Below the pieces are notes generated by a model. It was not told where the DNA came from, ran no database searches, and was given only the letters and a program-made list of their open reading frames with translations. The position numbers and the translations under genes were made by a program. From positions 496,001 to 560,000 of the forward strand of contig OZ218953.1 in NCBI GenBank assembly GCA_965112735.1: 64,000 nt of DNA, read 5' to 3'. Shown here piece by piece: positions 32,002 to 41,723 of this stretch; the first letter of the stretch is position 1; each line of letters opens with the position of its first letter. Source of the DNA: Phaeosaccion multiseriatum. Its lineage: Eukaryota > Ochrophyta, other classes.

Positions 32002-35000
32002 ATGGCCTCTGGACCGCTGCTGCTGAAGCAGCTGCTGCATGCGGGCACCCCGGGTTGGTCTTCTCCTCTGACCTTCCCGCTGGAAGGAGGAGTACCTCCC
32101 TCGGCGGAGACTGCCAAACAGGCAGTGGGTGCTCTGAACCAGATTTTGATTGGCGAGACGACGGGGCTGCAAAGGAAGGTGAACACGGGCGGACATGGGG
32201 GGGCGCGAGAGGCGGGAGCAGGAGCTACAGTAGGCGGGGAGGGCATTCGAGTGCAGACAGTTCACGCCGTCTTTACAGGTACGCACCTTGCTTCCAATCC
32301 CTCCTTGCCCTCGCTATGTGTGTGCAACAGCACGAGCTTCCACTACCACTACTGCTTGCTGCTGCAGCTGTATGTGAGCAGTCGCAGTCACTTTCTTTTG
32401 TTCGGCTCCTTTACGGTCTCTTTGGCGCACCCCACCCCTACTGCTGGCCCCCTTCTCCTCCCTCGACCATTTTCCTGCTGTGCTCTGCCCTCCCCCTTTC
32501 TCCTTCTTCTTCCATGTCTTCACTACGCCTTGTCGCGAACGGAAGTGGTAGCCCTGGGCTCGGACTCCCGCTCCTCCGCCCCCCGAACCTACAAAGCCTT
32601 TGTAGACGCCCTCCTCGACGCCAGCCTGTCGCTCCTCCTGCCCTCCCTCCTTACCCTTCTCATGACCACGGCTCGGGCAAAGAAGGTCTCTGCAGACAGC
32701 TCCGCCGCGAGACACCCGAGCGGCGAGGAGGGCCACCCCAGACCAGAAGCAGTAGTTGGTGATGCGGCCGAGGCCTTCGCCGCCGCGGCCAGACACCTCT
32801 GCGGCTTGGCTGTGAGCGGCTCGGGGGGAAATACCAAGGTAGGTAGGGAGTAGAACAGAGCAGTGACCTCACAGTCAGCCACACCCACAGCCCCCTACTC
32901 ATGCTGCCGCACCAACCAAACCCACCATGTTGTGGTCGTGATCCCATTCCCGAAGGTGTATGTGGTCGCAGTGACGGGTCTGGGCAAGCTGGTTAGGACG
33001 TGGCCTGCCGCCCTCCGCGGAGGCAAGCTCAATGTCACCCGTATGGTGCAATTCGTGTGCAAGGCCTATCGCGAGGGACAGAGGCCCATCTTCGAGCTGC
33101 TGCGCCAGCGTGACGGGGAAGGGGACAAGGATGGCACGGGCAAGGGCCAGGGCAGGGGTGGGGCCGACGAGAACGACAGACCGCCAATGTCAGCAGAGCA
33201 GCAAGGGCAGGCGGCACAGCAGTTGGTGGTACAGCAGCAGCAGCAGCAGCAGCAAATGAAGGTCGCGAAGATGTTCAACTGCTTCGCACTGCGTTTAGCC
33301 GAACTGCTGGGCTACCTCGGAGCAGAGTGTGCTCCTCCACAGCGGGACGAGGTGTGTGTTTGTGTGTGCGTGTGTGTGTGTGCGCGCGCAGTGGGTTTTA
33401 ATGCGGAGAGGTGTAGGGGTGATGCCGCTTCGCATCGCTGCTCTCGGAGCACCTTCTCCTCCTTTCTCTTTCCGTTCCCTGTGGTTTCTCGTCTCTCTGT
33501 CTGTCTTGTGTTCTCTGTCTCTAGTGCCTCTCTCGCCCTCTCTCTGTCTCTCTTCTCCCTTTCTCTCTCTCTCTCTCTCTCTCTCACTGTATTCGCACCC
33601 CCCCCCCCCCCCCGCCCCCCATCCATCCATCCGCTGCCATCTCCTGACACCCACCCCCCTCCGCCCCCCCAGGTCGTCTCCGCCTTGTGCGCGAGCTTCG
33701 AACAACTCTACCCTCTCTACGTGACAGAGCCTCCCTGTGCAGAGCGCCAAGGCCTGGGCTGGCAGGCGTCGCTGGTCAAGGACCTTCTCTTCCCCAAACA
33801 CATGGAGGCCTGGCTCACCATCATGGGGGGGGGGAGCCACAGTGGAGGAGCGAGCGGAACGGTTCTGGAAAGGTCGCCTGACGTTTCGAGAGCAGAGCAG
33901 GGGTGGTATGATCCCTCGGGATTCTCCGCCACCCTGCTTTTGAGGGGCCTCCAGGAGCTGCAGGCAGCAGGTACGAGCGTGCCCGCCCCCCCCTCCTCAT
34001 CCTCCTCCCTCGTCCTGCCACACTCACCGAGGGTAGAGAGCGCAATTGCGTTGTCTGCCGATGTGACGGAGCTGTTACGATGGATGAGGTAGTAGTCTGA
34101 CTCGAAGCCGCCCCCCCATCCACTGCCATCCCCCCCCCCCCCCTTACAACCCGGTATAGGGCGGCCCTGCACGGTGGGGGCTGTGGTGATGCTAAGCGCG
34201 GCCCTGAGGAGGTGCGGACAAGAGCAGGTTTCCGCTTCTTCGCTTCTCCAAAGAGCGGAGGTGAGCCATCACATCAGATCAACGCCAAACATCCCTCTCC
34301 CCTCTCTATGATCTGTGCTTAGACACATAGACCACCGAAATCCATCCACTGCCATCCCCCCCCCACCTCTTCAATGTGGCAAGTAACAGCGGTCTAACGT
34401 ACGTCTCGTGCGTTTCCCCACCCACCCCTTAGACTGCCATCCCTCTCCTGGAAGGGAGCGTCGCCGCCCTGCACGGGAGGTGGAGTGAATGGGCCACCGA
34501 GAAGCCGCCGTCGGCACGCAAGGCGGGGGATGGCAGCGGAGGGAGGGATGGCAGTGGATGGGGGGTCATCAGTTGCGATAGGTAAGCGCAGCGGCACTGG
34601 TTGAGCCGGTGGGTGGGGAAGGCGGGAGGGACGGGTCTACATCAGCCTCAGCCCCAGGAGCGCTGCTCACGCGCGCACATGCACGCTGTCACTGACTTAC
34701 GCACACTCTCATGCACGCACGCGCGCCCACCCACCCACACACCCACTCACGCACCCACCCACCCCACACACCCACTCACGAACCCGCCCACTTCGACGTT
34801 GATGCTTCGCAGAGTGGAGTACCTCCGCCGCCAGCAAGAAGCGCTGTCGCTGCAATCCGACGCCGCCCAAGGCCTTGCCGCCTGCCTGGGGGCCCTCCTC
34901 AGAGCTGCAGCTACAGCCTCAGCCTCAACCAGAGGAGCTGCAGGCGGTGGTGATACAGTAGTCGAGGCTCGGGAGCTCATTGGAGCGGTGCAGAGCTACC

Positions 35001-35562
35001 TGGTGTCAGGCTGTACGCACGGGCACGTGCTGTGTCGGGAGGTGTGGCTGCATGCGCTGGCGAAGCTCGTCAAGCGCTGCTCGGACGGAACGCAACAGGT
35101 ATGGGGGTATCTTGGTGGGCATGTACGTAAGTAAGTAGGTAGATGGGTATGTGTGTGGGTATGTACGTATGTACCCGGGTGTCAGGGTGCCAGAGATCCA
35201 TCATCTTAGCAAACACATACACCACACCGTACTCTACCCCCCCCCCCCCCCCTTCCATCCACTGCCATCCCTCCCCTTCCATCCACTGCCATCCACCCCC
35301 TTCCCCGCAGCTGCTGCTGGGTCCTCTGCTCAGCCTGTCCGCCTCTACTGAGTGCTCTCCTCGAGCAAGGTCCGATATCAGCGCCGCCCTCGCGAGAGCC
35401 TTGTGTTGGGCATCGGCGCCGACCCAAGCACATGCGGTGCGGTGGATGCTCTCGGTGAGTGAGGCCAAGGAGTGTGTGCGTCCGCACTTTGCCACCACCC
35501 AAAAGCTTCTTCCTGCTGTATGTGTCTCTGTTCTGTTCTGACGTCTCTCTCTCATCCCCCCC

Positions 35563-35593
<31 letters not shown>

Positions 35594-37311
35594 CTTGTGC
35601 TTTCCTGTCTTTGGGGGCTCTGGGAGAAGTCCCTCCAAACGCCCTCCTCTTCTGTGCAAGGCAGTGTTGACGCCCATGATACCGTAAGCGACAGATCAAC
35701 TGTGTCTCTGCTGCTGCTGAGCTTCTACCCTCGGCTGTTGGTGGAAGGTTCGCCCGAGCTGCTGCCCGCCGTGAGTGGTTTCTGCTGTGACATGTTTCAG
35801 CAGCTCTTGGAGAGCTCGCAGGGCGGCTCACTTACTGCTGCTGTACCACCAACTGCTGCTGGTGTTGGTGGAGAAAAGAAAGATGAAGCGTCGCCTTCGC
35901 AGAGATCGAGGTGAGTGCGTGTGTGTGCGTGTGTGTGCGTGTGCGTACGTGTGTATGCATGTGCTTGCACGTGTCTGTGTGTCTATGTTTGTGTGTGCGT
36001 GTGTGTGACAGGGCACTCACCCTGCCAGCCGTAGGACGTCTTTGTACCCTTCCCCCTCCCAAACCCACCCACAACCGCCCCACGCACCCCCACACCCTCT
36101 CCTCGCCTCTACCCCCTTGCCTCCCTTCGCTCCCTTCACTCCCTTCACTCCCTCCCCCCACCAGCGAGGGCAGGGGGCCACCATTCGCTTGTTTCCGAGC
36201 GGCCGTGGGCATGATGACCGCTTGCTTCTCTCCCCCTGCCGAGGGGCAGCAGCCGCGGCTCAGTGTGCCGCCCAGAGGAGGAGCTGGAGCAGGTCCGGCG
36301 GCCTCCAATGCTGCGGCTCTGGGGGCCTCGGCGGCGATGCCGCTGCCACTGCCATCTGCTCTGGAGGGGCTCATTTGGAGGGCGCTGAGTGCGAGTGAGT
36401 ATGCTGCTGCGTGTGTAAAGAGTTGGACGGAGTAGAATGGAATGGTGTCGACTGGGACCTTCCTTCTTTTCCTTACCCTTACCTACTTACCTGCCTGCCT
36501 ACCTACCTACCTACCTACCTACCTACTCACCTACGTACGTACCTAACTACCTACTTACGCACCTACTTACGTCCCTCTTTACCTACACCTATGTACGTAC
36601 CTACTATCGTAGCCCCCCACCTGCCGACCGATGGACCGACCGACCTCTCTGCGTCGCTCCTCTGCCGCTCTTGAACAAACAAAGGCCCTCCTTTCTATCC
36701 TACATGATCCACGACACAATTTTTTCTAACTAAACTGACTCAACTAACGATATCCATTGCCTTCTTGCTCTCTCTTCTCGGCCGGCTATGTTCTGCCCAC
36801 GCTACAGTGAACGATGTGTCACTTGACGAAGGCCTCCCTCCCTCTACTGTGGACAATCACATGAAGAACAAGGATGGCAATTCCTCCCACTCATTGACTT
36901 TCTCGGCCCCGGCCTCAGAGTCAGGAGGGGCCGTACTCTGCCTCTTGCGTCTGCTGCCCCTGCTCGGGCCTCCCCAGCGGCTCGAGGGAGTGGCCCCTGT
37001 CCTTCTTCAGACCCTGGCAAGGCAGCTGGATCGCTGGGACGATGAGGCCCACCGGACAACCAACAGCTGCAGCAGCAGCAGAGTCAGAGCTGGCAGCAGC
37101 TCGGTGAAGGATTCGATTTCCCGCAGCGCAAGGGTGCTGGTGGCGGTGGCGGAGGCGTTGGAAGTGCTGGGTTGTGCAATTTGTGAACCGTCCCCTCCCT
37201 TCACCAAACTGCTGGCACGGCTCTTCGAGGGCTGCACCACAGCAACAACAATGCCGGGCCTCTCCTCTGGCTGCTCCTCTGCACACTTGGCCCCTCCAGC
37301 CTCCTCCCCAC

Positions 37312-37350
<39 letters not shown>

Positions 37351-37928
37351 CTGCCGCTCCTAACGGTTCGGGCGATGATGTGGGCGGCCTTGGGCATCGC
37401 CGCATCGTCTGGCCTACTCTCACGGCTGCGCAACGCTGTGTGGAGGTGTTGGCGACGACTGCTCAGGCGGATGTGGCATCCTCACTCATGGGCCTCGTGC
37501 CCCCGCCCTTGCTGCCGGTGGGTGAGGGGGAGGAAGACACAAGGATGGCTTTCGTCAGAAGCGTGTGAAGAAGCTCTGTGCTTTGTGGGCAGCTAAAGCT
37601 CGCCCCTGCTGTGTGACTGAGCCCCCCTCTCCCACTGTCCCTTGCCGCTCCTTGCCTCTCCTTGCCCATCCACTGCCATCCCCCCTACCCCCCCCCCTCC
37701 CACATTGGTCAGTCGCTCAAGGCCAGGTTATCGAAGCGGCTTGAGCGGACATTCCCCTCTGCCCACCCGGGGGCCGGAGAACAAGGACGAGGACGAGGAG
37801 GGCATGAAGGGCAGCGAAGACGGCACTTCATCACTCAGGAGGAGCTGACGCGGGGCAGCGCTCGCTTGGCAGCGGAGTGCCTGGTGTCAGTGCAGCGCCA
37901 GCAGCAGCATAAGCGCCAACGCCGGTAG
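32002..37928 (+). CDS. Unrecognised 1,181-aa helical (HEAT-like?) protein, 12 exons
   Basis: Exons that join in phase: 32002-32278, 32546-32838, 32956-33351, 33673-34088, 34160-34260, 34433-34580, 34813-35098, 35311-35454, 35627-35910, 36165-36394, 36808-37562, 37713-37928 (TAG). The second and ninth acceptors are the least certain. The product is rich in Leu/Ala amphipathic helices such as YKAFVDALLDASLSLLLPSL, VYVVAVTGLGKLVRTWPAAL, VVSALCASFEQLYPLYV and RVLVAVAEALEVLGCAI. That pattern suggests an alpha-solenoid, which is inference. Low-complexity insertions (poly-Gln at 33236-33258, poly-Ala at 37317-37350) interrupt it. The C-terminus is basic (LKARLSKRLERTF … QRQQQHKRQRR). No family motif is recognised. 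Several introns share the CCATCCACTGCCATCC motif, and four exons carry the CAGTTGGTGATACAG motif or a close variant. Confidence 0.7.
33595..33620. repeat. Poly-C tract in an intron
   Basis: About 20 C residues interrupted once by G, upstream of the acceptor at 33672. Similar C runs occur at 34131-34143 and 35238-35252 in the neighbouring introns. Confidence 0.8.
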
Positions 37929-39562
37929 CCAGTAGCGCCTCTGCAGCAATCCTACGGGCAGGCAGCAGCTGTCGTATGGGCAGGCAGCGGCAGTCACATG
38001 GGCAGTAGCAGTCTTGAGGGCAGCAGCAGCAGAGTGATATGGGCAGCAGCAGCCGTCCTATGGGTAGCAACAGCAGTCCTATGGGTAGCAGCGGCAGTCA
38101 TATGGGCAGCAGCAGCAGAGTCATGTGGGCAGCAGCCGTCCTATGGGTAGCAACAGCAGTCATTTGGGCAGCGGCAGTCCTATGGGCAGCGGCAACAGCA
38201 GCAGAGTCGTATGGGCAGCAGCCGTCCTATGGGTAGCAACAGCAGTCGTATGGGCAGCGGCGGTCCTATGGGCAGCAGCAGCAGAGTCATGTGGGCGGCA
38301 GCCGTCCTATGGGTAGCAACAGCAGTCATATGGGGAAGCAATGCCTCTTCGACCGCTCCAGACGGGCTGAGGCCTGACACCAGGCTCAGCGTGCGGCGCC
38401 ACTCAACGCTCTCATCCATGCTCTTCCAAATTGAGGCGGATGCACAGAAGGGCGACTGTCTTCTGGAAGCCTCTTCCCGCCGCAGTGATAATGGTGGCCG
38501 CCGCTGTCCCTTCCCGGTGAGTGATCTACTTGGGTGCCCTTTGAGGACTCGCAATAGCTCAACAGCCCACTAGAGAGCAGGGCAGGCACTAGAGACCAGG
38601 GTAGGTGGATTGCCGGAAGAACAGCATGTGCTGCAGCAGTAGCAACGGCAGCGGCAGGGCAATGCGTAGCAAGGGCAGCGCATGGTCAGCAGTTGGTGAT
38701 ACAGAAGCATGGTGCTGTACGAGCTGATCGAGGACCATTTGCTGTGGAACTTGGACGAAAGGGGCGACGGCCGCGTCGGTATCGGCCCTTGATTGGCGCC
38801 ATGATGGATAGAGCGAAGGAGCGAGGAAGCTATTGTCGGGCGCAGAGGATACCGCAAACCAAACCAAGCTTATCAGCTGATCTCACTCCTATTCACCACG
38901 CGTTCACTCACGCTCTCACTCACTCACTCACTCACTCACTCACTCACTCATGGACACACAGCTTTGGTCAGTGTGGCGTCAATGATATCAGACCTCGACC
39001 TCGACGAGTGTTGTGGACAACAGTAGAAAGGAGAATGGAATAATAGAGGGAGGGAGGTACCTTTCTTAGTAAACGACACCACTCTAGGCGTGGACAGGTG
39101 GGGGGTGGGATTTTGATCGTCGCCCTCGTTGTCGCGGCAGCAGCTGCGCACGCACGTTCACACACAGGCACACGCATACGCACACTCACACACACACACA
39201 CGCACACACACGCACACCCACACACACCCACACACACGCACACACACGCACACACACGCGCGGATTCTACCTCGCTAATAACTTTTCCCTGTGAGGGAAC
39301 AACAACGACCGACGAAGAGGCCGCAGAAGTAGCACAGTGCAAGCATACAGTGGGCTGACTTCTACTCAACTGCTGAGGCTGTCGTACCCTGTCGAGTGTC
39401 CTTCCTGGAGCTTGTTGTGTGCTTGCTCTCATCAAAATAGGATGAACGTAACCAAAAGGGGGTGCACGCTGGAAGCACGCAGTTGTGTGCTGAGGAGGCC
39501 CTTTTAGGAGGAGCAGCAGGGCCAGGAGCAGTGCTTGAGTAGCTGTTGTTGTTCTGCCCGCA
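37929..39562. other. Repeat-rich spacer with possible gene fragments
   Basis: After the array at 37945-38340 an open stretch reads SSTAPDGLRPDTRLSVRRHS and LSSMLFQIEADAQKGDCLLE, up to a GTGAGT donor at 38517. Farther on, VLYELIEDHLLWNLDERGDG (38712-38771) looks protein-like. I could not join them in phase, so an intact gene is not supported. A (CACT)n run lies at about 38905-38950 and a (CA/CG)n run at about 39165-39260. Confidence 0.4.
37945..38340 (+). repeat. Array of CAGTCNTATGGGCAGCAG-type units
   Basis: Roughly ten or more imperfect units of about 18-36 bp, each containing (C/T)(A/C)TATGGG followed by CAGCAGCAG or TAGCAACAGCAG. It lies directly after the stop codon of the 1,181-aa protein gene. 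The same word occurs singly in exons and introns elsewhere (about 17331, 18427, 25461, 47091). Confidence 0.8.
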
Positions 39563-40790
39563 ATGAGAAGGGCCGCAAGTGGCGCTTCCCCAGCTTGTCT
39601 ACCCCTCTCGCTCTACTTGTCAGGGGAAGAGGAGGAGGCCTTGCTCGCAGAAGGAGGAGGAGGAGGGGATGACTTAGAGCTTACTGACTCTACCTGTTTG
39701 GATCCCTTTAACAGCAGCAGCAGTAGTAGGAGAAGGACCAGGAATGCTTCAGAAGAGCAGCAGCAGCGCTGGCAGCAAGAACAGAAAGAAGAAGGGGCAT
39801 CAATAGGAAGAACAGAAAGAAGAAGGGGCATCAATAGGACGCTCTTCCTCCGAAGCCATCTACGCCTTTACCCACCAGCCACACCTTCTTCCTACTGCTG
39901 ATGGGCATGTGCCGCACCACCAGGAGTGGGAGGAGATGCATCAAGTCAGCAGGCAACATCCCAGACACTCTTGGCTGCAGCCTGCTGGGGCAGCAGAGAC
40001 ACACTTGACCCGTGACATGGGAGTGGGTCCGAATGAGCTCCAAGAGCAGCGCTGCTGGGAGCCGGAGGAGGTACCAGTGCAATCCAGCAGCAACCAGGGC
40101 ATTGCTACGAGTCCTGCGGAAGCACAAAGCCTGAGGGCGGCGGCGGTAAAGGGAGGCAGAGGAGCAGGGGGAAGCGGAGGAGAAGGAGAAGGAGACGAAG
40201 GAGACAGAGGACAACAATCGCTCTCCTCCTTGACCTTCCAACAACAACAACGCCTTCAAATTCAGCCCGAGCCAAGAAAGGAGTGTAGGCGTAGGGCTAC
40301 TGCGCCTCCGCTGCCGGAAGAGAGACACGCTGCTGCTGGCCAGGAGAGGCTCCCAGCTGCTCCTGACAATGGCCAGGGGCACCCCCTTCCTTATGAGCTG
40401 CCCCCACCAGACTCTCAGCTGACTCGTGAACGCCTCTTCCAACGAGGGGTGGTCGTGCTGGTGCGTGGGTCAGTGTGGGGAGAAGCTTGGGCTGGTCGTG
40501 TCTGGCCGTGCTTGGTGGTCCACGTCCAGCGAGATCGCTCCGTTGAGTTTGTGCCCCTCGACCATGTAGAAGGCGTCACGGGCCGCGCAGCCCTCCAACG
40601 ACTGGAAGGAATCTTCCATACCTATCCTCGGCGGGGGAGGCGCTACTCGAAGGAGCAGCGGTGGTTCGTCAACAAGCGTCTCGTCTCCATTCGACCGCTG
40701 GACTCGGCCGACCTGGTGAGCCGTGATCCCATGTACGCGGGGGAGCAGCTCTGGTGTCAGTTAGGGGGGGAGAGGGAGGGCAGCTCATAG
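39563..40790 (+). pseudogene. 398-aa ORF broken by a 31-bp tandem duplication (unrecognised, PWWP-like C-terminus?)
   Basis: The frame from ATG 39563 runs to a stop at 39899-39901, and a second frame carries on to TAG at 40788-40790. A 31-bp sequence (AGAACAGAAAGAAGAAGGGG…) is duplicated in tandem at 39778-39808 and 39809-39839. Removing one copy puts the two frames in register, giving 399 codons including the stop. The N-terminal two-thirds is low complexity (Ser, Gln, Glu). Residues about 265-370 are globular: RGVVVLVRGSVWGEAWAGRV, then WPCLVVHVQRDRSVEFVPLD and RRYSKEQRWFVNKRLVSIRP. The aromatic W-x-G-x-V-W-P pattern is faintly like a PWWP/Tudor-type fold, at low confidence. It is either a recently disabled gene, a polymorphic allele or an assembly artefact. 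Confidence 0.55.
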
Positions 40791-41723
40791 CAGTAGTAGC
40801 GAGGGACAGAGGCCAGTGCTTCTCGGGTCGGTCGGACATGCGAGCAAAGCACTTTGTTACATTGTAGAACTTAATGGATAAAGAGTTTCACACGCAATAG
40901 TGCAGAACTCTTTCTCTCCTCCACCTCCTCCTCCCCTCCCCCAAATGACATGTCGCTACTCCGACGGCCTGCCGCCCGTTCCCCGCCCGTTCCCCGCCTT
41001 CGTCACTACACCAGCCTCTAGCCGCATCATCTACCCCCCCAAAGGTACGCCATAGAGCGGCGCAAGGAAGGCTACCCGTACCTCCGCGTGGGTGCGCGGA
41101 CCCCGCCACTACCGCTACGTCTTCCACTGCTCACGCCATCGCCTTCTTCTCCTGCCTCCTGCCCCCCCCGCCACGATTGATGCTGCTCCTGGTCTCCAAG
41201 GGCGGCCTTCCTTGCCCCGCCGACAAATGGATTCATTCTCCTTCCACGGCCTGGCAGTCTGCTGAGGAGCACCCTCTGCCCCCTCCACGTACTGCTCCTC
41301 TGCCCCCACGCAAGCATCTTCTCCTCACATCTCAGTTGCAGGGGTGTCCGTTGGCATGTACCCACTGCTTCACTTTGAGATGGAGGGACAGGGTGGGTGG
41401 AAGGGAAGGGAGAGGGGGCGGGAGGTACTCCAAGCAGGAGAGCAGGAGAGCAATTGGTCATCATTTTGTGCAGTACACACTATGTGTATAACCACATGTG
41501 AATGTAGTAAGGATTGGAGCTTACAGCGACAAGTCCACGCCGGACCAAGGGCTGTGCCTTTTCGTCTTTCCTATAATGAATGAAATGGCCAGTTGTCGTT
41601 TGTGTCCATTTATTGATCGCCAAGACCGGCATCAGAGCTCGCTGCACTCTCTCCAGAGTCCCCTCCTCCCGTACATGACGCAGCAATCTTGACGAAAATG
41701 GAACGAATCAATGCGCCTATCTG
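40791..41723. other. Intergenic region; no supported gene
   Basis: Short ORFs only. Minus-strand 41375-41340 reads KQWVHANGHPC, matching a peptide at 31380-31348, so a fragment of the same repeated sequence may be present. Nothing else is recognised. Confidence 0.45.
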
